Source: Bermanella sp049115935 (GTDB taxonomy: Bacteria; Pseudomonadota; Gammaproteobacteria; Pseudomonadales; Oceanobacteraceae). Taken from it: a DNA stretch of 64,000 nt. Below are positions 45,415 to 54,256 of the stretch, piece after piece. Within the stretch, counting starts at the first letter, position 1. Every line of letters begins with the position of its first letter. The translations under genes and the position numbers were made by a program. Below the pieces are notes generated by a model that saw only the letters and a program-made list of their open reading frames with translations, did not search any database and was not told where the DNA came from. Where the stretch lies: positions 41,020 through 105,019 of the forward strand of contig JAGDZK010000053.1 of assembly GCA_049115935.1 (NCBI GenBank), given 5' to 3'.

Positions 45415-45542
45415 GTTTCTACCTCAAGATGACCTAATTCTCATTCTGGCAGAAAAAACGGCTAGCTGCGTTTGTGTTCAGTCTCATTTAGTAATTAAAC
45501 GTTCGACAATGTAACTGGCTATTACATGAATTTTTCCATAAA

Positions 45543-45574
45543 AAAAGCCCTGCTAATGTAATAGCAGGGCTTTT
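45543..45574. terminator. Terminator of the oadGAB operon
   Basis: AAAAGCCCTGCTA / TAGCAGGGCTTTT forms a 13-bp stem with a 6-base loop, 28 bases after the oadB stop. A T-run follows on the minus strand. Confidence 0.92.
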
Positions 45575-45602
45575 CATTCATACATCCAACTTAAACGGGG
45601 TT

Positions 45603-46904
45603 TTAGCCTAAGTAAGACAACATCACACCCGCCGCCACCGCAGAACCGATTACGCCGGCTACGTTTGGCCCCATTGCGTGCATCAATAAGAAGTTATGAG
45701 GGTTTGCCTCTAAACCAACCTTGTTTGATACACGAGCCGCCATCGGTACAGCCGATACACCGGCTGAACCAATAAGAGGGTTAATGGGTGTTTTAGAAAA
45801 TACATTCATAATTTTAGCCATCACAACACCTGCTGCAGTACCGACACAGAAAGCCGCTAGTCCAAGTGCGATAATCGCGATGGTATCCCAATTTAAGAAT
45901 GCATCTGAGCTCATTTTATAACCAACGGACAAGCCTAAGAAGATTGTCACCACGTTGATTAACGCATTTTGTGCCGTATCGCTTAAACGCTCAACCACAC
46001 CTGATTCTTTCATTAGGTTACCGAAACAGAACATGCCTAGAAGAGGGGCTGCTGAAGGCAAAATCAAGGCAACTAAAACCAATACCGCTAATGGGAACAT
46101 GATTTTTTCTAGCTTAGATACAGTACGCAACTGCTCCATCTTAATTGCACGCTCAGCTTCATTGGTTAGCGCTTTCATAATTGGCGGCTGAATCAATGGA
46201 ACCAGCGCCATATATGAATAAGCGGCTACTGCAATTGCACCCAATAGTTCAGGAGCCAACTTAGAAGCAATAAAGATAGACGTTGGACCGTCTGCACCAC
46301 CGATAATGCCGATCGCAGCTGCCTGTTCAAGACTGAAATCCATGATGCCAAAGTGAGTTAACATAACCGCGCCAATTACAGTACCAAAGATACCAAACTG
46401 AGCCGCCGCACCTAGCAACAAGGTCTTAGGGTTTGCTAATAAAGGACCAAAGTCCGTCATTGCACCTACACCCATGAAGATTAATAGCGGTGCAACACCA
46501 CTGGCAATCGCCATAGAGTAGAAGGTATATAACATCCCGTTTTCAAAGCCTAAACCAGCACCTAGTGTGACCGCTTTTTTGTACAAGATGGTTTCAGCAT
46601 GATGATACGCTTCTAACAAAGCTGCCACATCTGCATTACCTGCAAGGCTAAACAATGCACGGAACTGATCCAGTACCTCTGGACTACCCGTACGAATAGC
46701 TTGTTCAGCTGCCGACCAGCCCAAGCCTGCGCCTGGGATGTTTACCATTAATGTACCTACCGCAATAGGTAGCAATAGTAGTGGCTCAAAGCCTTTTTTA
46801 ATCGCAAGATACAACATACCAAATGCGACTAACATCATGGCAAATTGACCGGGTTCCATGTGGTAGATACCCGAGTCATGCCAAAACTTAATTAACGTTT
46901 CCAT
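45603..46904 (-). CDS. oadB: Oxaloacetate decarboxylase beta subunit, sodium pump
   Basis: OadB is the membrane subunit that decarboxylates carboxybiotin and drives sodium out of the cell. The 433-residue protein has many hydrophobic helices and the family motifs GIIGGADGPTSIFIASKL near residue 200 (with the sodium/proton-binding aspartate) and IGSAGVSAVPMAARV near 380. It is the last gene of the oadGAB operon, 10 bases after oadA. Confidence 0.94.
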   Translation of the reverse strand: METLIKFWHDSGIYHMEPGQFAMMLVAFGMLYLAIKKGFEPLLLLPIAVGTLMVNIPGAGLGWSAAEQAIRTGSPEVLDQFRALFSLAGNADVAALLEAYHHAETILYKKAVTLGAGLGFENGMLYTFYSMAIASGVAPLLIFMGVGAMTDFGPLLANPKTLLLGAAAQFGIFGTVIGAVMLTHFGIMDFSLEQAAAIGIIGGADGPTSIFIASKLAPELLGAIAVAAYSYMALVPLIQPPIMKALTNEAERAIKMEQLRTVSKLEKIMFPLAVLVLVALILPSAAPLLGMFCFGNLMKESGVVERLSDTAQNALINVVTIFLGLSVGYKMSSDAFLNWDTIAIIALGLAAFCVGTAAGVVMAKIMNVFSKTPINPLIGSAGVSAVPMAARVSNKVGLEANPHNFLLMHAMGPNVAGVIGSAVAAGVMLSYLG

Positions 46905-46914
46905 GAAAATCCCC

Positions 46915-48687
46915 TTAAGCGATTGTTAGCAGTGTATCGCCAACAGAAACTGAATCGCCTTCTTTCACGTTAACAGAACCCACTGTGCCTGATTTGCTAG
47001 CACGTACTTCGGTTTCCATTTTCATGGCTTCAAGGATCACGATCACATCGCCTTCTTCAACGTAATCACCGGCTGCTACTTCCACTTTCCAGATATTACC
47101 AGCAAGAGGCGCAACCATTGGATCACCGCCACCGGCCGCTGCAGGAGCACCCGCCGCTGGAGCAGCCGCACCGCCTAGACTAGTAGGCGCGCCATTAAGG
47201 GCACCAAGTTGAGTCACGTCGCCGCCTTCATCTACTTTCACTACGTATTCGTTGCCATCTACGGTAATGGTGAAAGTATCTTCAGCATCGCCTTTAGGCG
47301 CTGGCTCAAATGCGTCTGGGTTGCCACGGTTCTCTAGGAACTTAGGAGCAACTTGTGGGAACAATGCATACGTTAATGCGTCATCAATTTTATCTGCCGC
47401 AAGCTTAATGCCTTTATCAGCAGCAAGTGCGTCTACGTCCGCGATAATTTTATCTAGTTCGTTCTCTAGTAGGTCAGCTGGACGACACGTAATCACTTGA
47501 GCGCCGTCTAGTACACGAGCTTGCAATTCAGCGTTCATTGGCGCAGGTGCTGCACCGTATTCGCCTTTAAGAATGCCCTGAGTTTCTTTAGAGATAGACT
47601 TGTAACGCTCACCGGTTAATACGTTAAGTACCGCTTGAGTGCCTACGATTTGAGAGGTTGGTGTTACTAGTGGGATATGGCCAAGATCTTCACGTACACG
47701 TGGAATCTCACGTAGTACTTCATCAAATTTGTCAGAAGCGCCTTGTTCGCGCAGTTGGTTTTCCATATTGGTCAACATACCACCTGGTACTTGAGCAACT
47801 AGGATGCGAGAGTCAGTACCACGTAGCGCACCTTCGAACTTAGCGTATTTCTTACGAACATTACGGAAGTAAGCCGCGATCTCTTCTAGTAATAGAAGAT
47901 CAATACCTGTATCACGATCTGTACCCTGCATGGCAGCTACAACCGTTTCAGTGGCTGAGTGACCATAAGTACCCGACATAGAAGAGATTGCCGTATCAAC
48001 ACGGTCAACACCTGCTTCGATTGCCTTTAGGATCGCCATATCTGACATACCTGCTGTTGCGTGGCAGTGCAGTTGAACTTCAAGGTCGGTTTCTTTCTTA
48101 AGACGAGAAACCAGTTCAAATGCTTCGTATGGGTTAATGATGCCGGCCATGTCTTTAATGGCGATAGAGTCAGCACCTAAATCTTCGATTTGCTTAGCAA
48201 GAGACAACCAAGCATCAAGATTGTGAACCGGAGAAGTTGTATAAGAAAGTGTACCTTGTGCGTGTTTACCGTTAGCTTTAACGGCCTTAATCGCTGTTTC
48301 AAGGTTACGAGGGTCATTCATGGCGTCGAATACACGGAAAACATCAACGCCGTTAGTGGCGGCACGTTCTACAAATTTGTTTACCACGTCATCAGCATAA
48401 TGGCGGTAACCTAAAAGGTTCTGGCCACGAAGTAGCATCTGCTGTTTGGTATTTGGCATCGCTTTTTTGAACGCGCGAATGCGATCCCAAGGGTCTTCGC
48501 CTAAAAAACGAATGCAAGAATCAAAGGTAGCACCGCCCCAAGACTCTAATGACCAGTAACCTACTTGGTCTAATTTCTCTGCAATTGGCAGCATGTCATC
48601 AATGCGCATGCGCGTAGCAAATAAAGATTGGTGAGCATCGCGTAGTACGACGTCAGTAATGCCTAATGGTTTTTTAATATCGGTCAT
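46915..48687 (-). CDS. oadA: Oxaloacetate decarboxylase alpha subunit
   Basis: OadA transfers CO2 from oxaloacetate to biotin. The 590-residue protein has the carboxyltransferase TIM barrel (TDVVLRDAHQSLFATRM at the start, metal-binding HCHATAGM near 208). A central conserved PYC_OADA domain and an Ala/Pro/Gly-rich linker (about 490-515) follow. The C-terminal biotinyl domain has EAMKMET with the biotin-carrying lysine at about 556. It forms the sodium-pumping complex with OadB and OadG, a common trait of marine gammaproteobacteria. Confidence 0.96.
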   Translation of the reverse strand: MTDIKKPLGITDVVLRDAHQSLFATRMRIDDMLPIAEKLDQVGYWSLESWGGATFDSCIRFLGEDPWDRIRAFKKAMPNTKQQMLLRGQNLLGYRHYADDVVNKFVERAATNGVDVFRVFDAMNDPRNLETAIKAVKANGKHAQGTLSYTTSPVHNLDAWLSLAKQIEDLGADSIAIKDMAGIINPYEAFELVSRLKKETDLEVQLHCHATAGMSDMAILKAIEAGVDRVDTAISSMSGTYGHSATETVVAAMQGTDRDTGIDLLLLEEIAAYFRNVRKKYAKFEGALRGTDSRILVAQVPGGMLTNMENQLREQGASDKFDEVLREIPRVREDLGHIPLVTPTSQIVGTQAVLNVLTGERYKSISKETQGILKGEYGAAPAPMNAELQARVLDGAQVITCRPADLLENELDKIIADVDALAADKGIKLAADKIDDALTYALFPQVAPKFLENRGNPDAFEPAPKGDAEDTFTITVDGNEYVVKVDEGGDVTQLGALNGAPTSLGGAAAPAAGAPAAAGGGDPMVAPLAGNIWKVEVAAGDYVEEGDVIVILEAMKMETEVRASKSGTVGSVNVKEGDSVSVGDTLLTIA

Positions 48688-48735
48688 TTGTAATGGCCTT
48701 CGTTAATTATCGTTATTCGTTTTTAAAGCCCATTC

Positions 48736-48984
48736 TCACTTTTGGCGAGAACGGTGCTCTTTTACGGCTGCAGCTAAAACTTTTAATAACTGCTGGTCGA
48801 CGCCTTTGGCTGGTGCTTTCTTCACTTTAGCAGGAGCCGGAATGGCTTCTGGGAAGTATTTAGTTACCAACTTGGACATAATGGTGGTAGCAAAAATAAG
48901 TACGATTAAAAAAACAAATACCGTACCCATGCCAAATCCCATTAGGCCTAGGCCGTCAGCTACGATCGGGGACATATCATCCAC
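48736..48984 (-). CDS. oadG: Oxaloacetate decarboxylase gamma subunit
   Basis: This 82-residue protein has one N-terminal membrane helix (MGTVFVFLIVLIFATTIM) and a cytoplasmic tail with a proline/alanine/lysine linker, as in OadG, which holds the alpha and beta subunits together. It is the first gene of oadGAB. The tail lacks the histidine-rich end seen in some relatives but is otherwise of normal length. Confidence 0.88.
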   Translation of the reverse strand: MDDMSPIVADGLGLMGFGMGTVFVFLIVLIFATTIMSKLVTKYFPEAIPAPAKVKKAPAKGVDQQLLKVLAAAVKEHRSRQK

Positions 48985-49242
48985 TCCTCATTAGTACTGA
49001 TCGGGTCTGCTTATGCAGATCTTTTAATAATGAATTATGACAACCTACTTATCTTCTCATAATTCTTCACTAAAGCTGTTTATCTCGCCTTATTGTTATA
49101 CAACACTGGCAAAATACCGCGCTAATGTACTGTATATGCCTCTTTTAGGCAAATATTGGACAGCATATAAGCAATTGATTTTTAGCATTAATTTCGTTTA
49201 TTTCTTGCTAAAATGTGGCACAAATATTCCAGATACAAGTTT

Positions 49243-50202
49243 ATGAAACTGGCGCTTGCCCCCATGGAGGGCTTGGTAGACGTGCACATGCGCACATTGC
49301 TCACTCGCAATAACGCATTTGACTACTGTGTTACTGAGTTCTTACGCATAACCAATCAATTATTGCCTGAGCGCGTATTCACCCGAATATGCCCTGAGGC
49401 ATTAAATAACTGGCAAACACCTTCCGGTACCCCTGTGCATTTGCAATTACTGGGTGGTGAACCACAACCCATGGCTGAAAATGCCTGTCGCGGGATTGAG
49501 CTTGGGGCACCTGTCGTCGACGTAAATTTCGGATGTCCGTCGAAATTCGTTTGCAACAGCGTGGGCGGTTCTATCTTGTTAAAAGACCCTGAAAACCTAT
49601 TTAAAGTATTAAGCGCCATGCGCAAAGCCATGCCTGCTCAGATCCCCTTAACGGCTAAAATGCGCTTGGGGTACGAAGATAAGTCATTAGCCATAGAGAA
49701 TGCTCAAGCTGTTGAAGCCGCGGGAGCCAGTATGCTGTGTATTCACGCACGCACAAAAGTTGAGGGGTACAAACCACCCGCCCATTGGCAGTGGATAGCC
49801 AAAGTAAAAGAGCAGGTTTCCATACCCATTATGGCAAATGGTGAGATCTGGACAGTTGAAGATTACCTGACTTGTGTGCGGGCCAGTGAATGCGACGACA
49901 TCATGCTTGGTCGCGGCGCCATCGCCACGCCAGACTTAGCCTTACAAATTAGGCACCATCAAGGTCAAACTGAATACATAGCCGATACATGGGTGCAACA
50001 ACTGCAAGACTTATTGTGGATGCTAAACACGACGGTTGATTCAGGTAATGTGAAATTCGCAGCTGATCGCATGAAACAGTGGTTAGCATTTTTTAAGATG
50101 CGACACGCCTGTGCTGAACTTTTCTTTGAAAAAGCAAAGCGTATTAAAAACCACAATGAATTAAGACAATTAATACATCTAGAAATAGAGCAGTTTTCTT
50201 AG
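49243..50202 (+). CDS. dusC: tRNA-dihydrouridine(16) synthase
   Basis: DusC reduces uridine 16 of tRNA using FMN and NADPH. The 319-residue protein has the Dus TIM barrel: LAPMEGLVDVHMRTLLT at the start, NFGCPSKFV with the catalytic cysteine near residue 98, AKMRLGYED near 139, and the FMN-binding HARTKVEGY and MLGRGAIATPD. The N-terminal CVTEFLRITNQLLPE segment fits the DusC subgroup. The ATG at 49243 matches the family start; 10 codons upstream are open. The 3' end overlaps the converging kinase by four bases. Confidence 0.92.
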   Translation: MKLALAPMEGLVDVHMRTLLTRNNAFDYCVTEFLRITNQLLPERVFTRICPEALNNWQTPSGTPVHLQLLGGEPQPMAENACRGIELGAPVVDVNFGCPSKFVCNSVGGSILLKDPENLFKVLSAMRKAMPAQIPLTAKMRLGYEDKSLAIENAQAVEAAGASMLCIHARTKVEGYKPPAHWQWIAKVKEQVSIPIMANGEIWTVEDYLTCVRASECDDIMLGRGAIATPDLALQIRHHQGQTEYIADTWVQQLQDLLWMLNTTVDSGNVKFAADRMKQWLAFFKMRHACAELFFEKAKRIKNHNELRQLIHLEIEQFS

Positions 50203-51668
50203 TTAGCATGGGGTGCATTCATTCCAAAAGGAAGTTCAATTGTAAAACACGTACCCACCCTCTCTTCTGATTCAACAGAAATTCGTCCGCCATGTTTCTC
50301 AATGATTCCATGGGAAATAGATAACCCTAAACCTGTTCCTTCATTAACCCCTTTAGTTGTAAAAAATGGGTCAAATATTTTATCAATAACACTTTGAGGC
50401 ATGCCCTTAGCCGTGTCTCGAATTATTATCCTTACAAATTCATCACGCTGGGTCGTGGTGATAAAAATATCGCCATCAGAAGTCATTGCTTGCGCAGCAT
50501 TAACCAGCATATTCATAATCACTTGCCCAATTTGGCCCTCGTGACCATTTATAACTGGGTTATTTTCATCAAGCTCTTTGTGTAATGTGACTTTATACTT
50601 TAATTCATTCCAGACCACCTTAATGGTATTATCTATACACTGATTAATTGAAAAAGATTCTGTTGTATCTTCATCACCTCTAGCAAACGATTTTAAATTT
50701 AGCACTATTTCTTTCACGCGTTTTAAACCATCATCGCAGTCACTCATGATATTCTGAATATCTGAAAACAAAAAATTAACATCTTCATTATCATCAATTT
50801 CTATCATTCTTTTCGCCTGATCAGATGACAAGCCTAATGATAACTCTCTACCCAATGAACAATATTCAGCAATCACATCCATATATTCTTTTAGAGTTCC
50901 AAAATTGCTCACCACAAAGCCTATAGGGTTATTAATTTCATGGGCAACACCTGCTGCCAACTGACCTAATGACGCCATTTTTTCAGACTGAACAAGTTGC
51001 GCTTGTGCTTGCTTAATTTTGTCATGATTAGACTTAATTTCTAGATAGCTTTTTTCCAATTTTTTTTGATTAGAGTTACGCTCTAACATACCACCCACCT
51101 GATAACCTGCCACCTGGCATTGGTCAAGTGTTTCAGGTTTAAAATCTATATTATCTGGTAGGTATATCTCACAAACAGTACTCACTTTTCCAAAACATTT
51201 AATAGGCAACAAAATAACTCTATCTACTGAATTACTTTCACAAAACATGGTCAATTCTTTATCATTAATATCTTTAATTTGAATGGTTGATCTATCATGT
51301 TTTTGATAAATTTCTGAATATAGATTAATTGGTAACGGAGGTAGCTTTTCTTCAGTACCAATCAAATCTAAAACCGTTATCTTTCCATTTTCCACATAAC
51401 TATATCGACTAAATTTAGCATTTAAGTACTTCATGCTTTCAGAGGTATAGTCTCGAATACTCTCAGACAACCCTTGCTGTAGCTGAGACAACCTTGCTAC
51501 AGCCAGTAAGTAATCTGATTCCTTTTTTTGCTGCATTAGGTCATTAAACTGATACTGCATCATATCAACACTAGATTGCACTTCACGGGTTTTTTCATCC
51601 AGCAATTTTTCAGCAGCAAGACGTGCTTGCTTTTCCCGATCATATGCAACTTTATAAGCATCAGACAT
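50199..51668 (-). CDS. H-NOX-associated sensor histidine kinase
   Basis: This 489-residue kinase has no membrane span. An N-terminal coiled coil (1-60) is followed by a GAF-like region (about 75-195). The HisKA domain has ASLGQLAAGVAHEINNPIG with the phosphorylated His243, and a HATPase domain has KGMPQSVIDKIFDPFFTTKG and GTGLGLSISHGI. It sits directly after the H-NOX gene, the usual place of an H-NOX-controlled kinase (HnoK/HahK-like). Nitric oxide-bound H-NOX is expected to inhibit its autophosphorylation. Likely targets are the two receiver proteins encoded upstream. Confidence 0.87.
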   Translation of the reverse strand: MSDAYKVAYDREKQARLAAEKLLDEKTREVQSSVDMMQYQFNDLMQQKKESDYLLAVARLSQLQQGLSESIRDYTSESMKYLNAKFSRYSYVENGKITVLDLIGTEEKLPPLPINLYSEIYQKHDRSTIQIKDINDKELTMFCESNSVDRVILLPIKCFGKVSTVCEIYLPDNIDFKPETLDQCQVAGYQVGGMLERNSNQKKLEKSYLEIKSNHDKIKQAQAQLVQSEKMASLGQLAAGVAHEINNPIGFVVSNFGTLKEYMDVIAEYCSLGRELSLGLSSDQAKRMIEIDDNEDVNFLFSDIQNIMSDCDDGLKRVKEIVLNLKSFARGDEDTTESFSINQCIDNTIKVVWNELKYKVTLHKELDENNPVINGHEGQIGQVIMNMLVNAAQAMTSDGDIFITTTQRDEFVRIIIRDTAKGMPQSVIDKIFDPFFTTKGVNEGTGLGLSISHGIIEKHGGRISVESEERVGTCFTIELPFGMNAPHAN

Positions 51669-51685
51669 AATTTATCCACCTTAAA

Positions 51686-52228
51686 TCATGAAAAGATCAC
51701 TTTCCATTTACAACTTTTTGCCCCATCGTGCATGCATTCAAAGTGAGTCATTTGCACAGATTGACCATAGTGCTCAGCTGCACCTTCTAGCAGTCCTTCA
51801 GCAACAAAACATAGTTTCCTCTTACTTGAGTAGCTCAGCTCGCCTTCATTCTCATTAACAGGTGTATAAACAAAAAATGGCGTATATGCATCAGGGTGAA
51901 TTCGTTTTACATCTTTATGTACTACCGTTTCTAGATTCTCAAGCAAGGCTTGAGCATTGGGATAATTGGCTAGCTCAATGGGTCCTCGATTTAGTAGAAA
52001 TCCAAATAAGTATTTGCCAAAAAGCTTTAGTCCGTCCACTAAGGGAACACCTAGCTTTTCACACAAACTCGTTGCTAAGCTCACTATCTCAGCATCTTCG
52101 TAATTAACGCCAGACGTATAAATACCTCCGCTTTTTAAATCACTGGATGCTAATATTGAGTTCCAAACCTCCATGTCTGCTGTTTCAAGAACAAACTCTT
52201 CTAGTGCATTAAATATTATTCCTTGCAT
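51686..52228 (-). CDS. H-NOX haem nitric-oxide sensor protein
   Basis: This 180-residue protein matches the H-NOX fold: MQGIIFNALEEFVLETADME at the start, the proximal haem ligand His104 in VVHKDVKRIHPDAYTPFF, and the YxSxR haem-propionate motif as YSSKR at 133-137. Cys140, His162, Cys165 and Cys173 correspond to the zinc site known in Shewanella-type H-NOX. No distal-pocket tyrosine is obvious, as expected for an NO rather than oxygen sensor. It lies between the HTH-receiver gene and the kinase in one operon. Confidence 0.9.
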   Translation of the reverse strand: MQGIIFNALEEFVLETADMEVWNSILASSDLKSGGIYTSGVNYEDAEIVSLATSLCEKLGVPLVDGLKLFGKYLFGFLLNRGPIELANYPNAQALLENLETVVHKDVKRIHPDAYTPFFVYTPVNENEGELSYSSKRKLCFVAEGLLEGAAEHYGQSVQMTHFECMHDGAKSCKWKVIFS

Positions 52229-52243
52229 GGTTATTACCTCAAC

Positions 52244-52804
52244 TTATTGGACCTGACATTCAAAGATCAGTTTTTTCAAATCCTCATTTTCAAAGGGCTT
52301 TTCCAAAATATAATTTGCGCCCATTGATAGCGCCTTTTCCAGTTCACTGATACTTTGAGCACTAATTACTATTATATTTAAACCGCTCATTTTGTATTTT
52401 TCTCGTGTCAGCGAGAGCACTTTAAAACCATCCATATAGGGCATTTTTAGGTCTAGTGTCATTATATTGGGTTGAAACTCTGCCAGTAGCATTCCAGCTT
52501 CGAAGCCATCATGGGCCTCTCTTGCTTCCCAGCCTAAGCGTTTAAATACCCTAGCTATTGCGCTGGCCATTGCGGTGTCATCATCAACGACAAGTACTTT
52601 ACTTTTTGATACAAGCCATTCCATTGGCAGCGGGATATCGTTTCTCTTCATGAATTCGAGCAAAGCGCTATGCTGCACCCTATGATCACCGCGCCCTGGC
52701 AGTTTGTAACCCTTAAGCTCTCCACGCTCAATCCATCGAATAACTGTGCGAAAATTCACTCCTGTAAATTTTGCTACCTCTCCCGATGTATACGTAGACT
52801 CCAC
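52244..52804 (-). CDS. Response regulator with N-terminal excisionase-type HTH and C-terminal receiver
   Basis: This 186-residue protein has an N-terminal MerR/excisionase-like winged helix (YTSGEVAKFTGVNFRTVIRW, then GYKLPGRGDHRV; residues 4-55). A C-terminal receiver domain follows (KVLVVDDDTAM at 69-79, phosphoacceptor Asp118, conserved Lys169). The order, DNA-binding domain first, is the reverse of most response regulators. It is the first gene of the H-NOX operon, so it is a likely target of the kinase and may regulate this locus. Confidence 0.85.
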   Translation of the reverse strand: MESTYTSGEVAKFTGVNFRTVIRWIERGELKGYKLPGRGDHRVQHSALLEFMKRNDIPLPMEWLVSKSKVLVVDDDTAMASAIARVFKRLGWEAREAHDGFEAGMLLAEFQPNIMTLDLKMPYMDGFKVLSLTREKYKMSGLNIIVISAQSISELEKALSMGANYILEKPFENEDLKKLIFECQVQ

Positions 52805-52941
52805 ATTACACCCCTCGCAGCTTGTTTTATGATCAATCTAGGCTAATTTTTGTATAATTAATAGTCAATATTTATACTTTTTTAATCTTAGACAGCTTAG
52901 ACAGGTTGAAATATAGTCAGCTTTAACCGAGGAGATGACTT

Positions 52942-54216
52942 ATGGATAATGTAAATAAGATTCTGTTTGTGGATGATGAGCCGCAAATGCTGACAGCCTT
53001 GCAGCGGGTGTTTAGAGGCAAGCAATTCGATGTGATAACCGCCAATTCTGGTGCTGAGGCCTTGGCGATACTAAAAGAAGAGCCTTTTGATGTGATTATC
53101 TCAGACATGCGCATGCCTGAAATGGACGGTGCGACTTTTCTCGCTAATTCGATCGAGCTCTCACCTTCTAGCCGAAGAATCCTCCTCACTGGCTATAGCG
53201 ATCAAGAAAGTACAATTCGTGCTATTAACGATGGTCAGGTTCACCAATATATGAGCAAACCTTGGGATAACGCGACGTTACGAGAAGCCGTCGAAGCTGA
53301 AATTTCTGAAAAACGTCGTATTGAGGCCGAAACGCCAAATCAAGAGGAGCATTTAGCCTTACAAGAACAAGTTGCCAGCGTAAGCAAAGAACTGGCAAAC
53401 GCCTCATCGTTTGTTGATATGGCCAAAGAAGAATTACTTAGTCAATACAACACAACAATTAAAGTAATTAGTAACTTAATTCACATGCGGGTCCCAACTC
53501 CTCATGAGATGAATAAAAATGTAGTTAGCCATACAGTGGCACTAGCCAAACTAATCAAGCTAGATCAGAGAATTATTACCGAAATCCGCAATGCAGCGCG
53601 TTTGTATCAGCTAGGCAAGTTAGATTTCCCTGAATCTTTATTAAACAAGTCCATTCAAGATTTGAGCAAAGAGGAGTTAGAACAATACCACCAGCACCCA
53701 TTGCAAGGTGCCGATTTACTCACGCCACTCAATAGCTTGGATTTTGCCGCTAAACTCATACGCCACCAAAATGAAAACTATGATGGTAGTGGGTTACCAG
53801 ACATGTTGGCGTCAAATAAGATTCCATTAGGTTCTCGAATCTTGCGTATTGTCATTGATTTCCAACAATTAATTCATGGCTTCTTTTTTACAGATAGGCT
53901 TAGTAGCATGGATGCATTAGATTTTTTAGATAAGTTCAGTGGGGATAAGTACGACCCTGAACTTTTAAAGCTATATCGCAAGCTAATAATTGAGCTCGAT
54001 AAGAATCAAAGTGCACCTCAAGATAAACTTGTACATATTGATGAGGTTGAAGTTGGCGCCTTAGTTAATCGCGATTTATATAGCCATAACGGCATTTTGC
54101 TAATAGCTAAGGGAATGATATTAAATGAAGCTTTAATTCAAAAATTAACCCTTTTCGAGAAACGATCACATAAAGTTCTTAATATATTTATTAAAGAGCT
54201 AGCACCAGAAGAGTAA
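52942..54216 (+). CDS. Receiver protein with degenerate HD-GYP domain
   Basis: This 424-residue protein has a receiver domain (1-125, phosphoacceptor Asp55), a helical linker and an HD-GYP-like domain (about 165-345). Key catalytic residues are changed: the HD pair reads YQ (LYQLGK at 221-226), the HHE motif reads QNE at 276-278, and GYP reads GLP at 284-286. It is thus unlikely to hydrolyse cyclic di-GMP. The layout matches HnoD-like regulators of NO signalling in Shewanella, which have a degenerate HD-GYP. It is divergent from the H-NOX operon. A good GAGGAG precedes the ATG. Confidence 0.85.
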   Translation: MDNVNKILFVDDEPQMLTALQRVFRGKQFDVITANSGAEALAILKEEPFDVIISDMRMPEMDGATFLANSIELSPSSRRILLTGYSDQESTIRAINDGQVHQYMSKPWDNATLREAVEAEISEKRRIEAETPNQEEHLALQEQVASVSKELANASSFVDMAKEELLSQYNTTIKVISNLIHMRVPTPHEMNKNVVSHTVALAKLIKLDQRIITEIRNAARLYQLGKLDFPESLLNKSIQDLSKEELEQYHQHPLQGADLLTPLNSLDFAAKLIRHQNENYDGSGLPDMLASNKIPLGSRILRIVIDFQQLIHGFFFTDRLSSMDALDFLDKFSGDKYDPELLKLYRKLIIELDKNQSAPQDKLVHIDEVEVGALVNRDLYSHNGILLIAKGMILNEALIQKLTLFEKRSHKVLNIFIKELAPEE

Positions 54217-54256
54217 GTCAGTATCATATACTTTTTAAATTAATAGTATTGCTGAC

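Noticed and set aside
52942..54216. Active HD-GYP cyclic di-GMP phosphodiesterase
   Set aside because: The HD pair, the HHE motif and the GYP tyrosine are all replaced.
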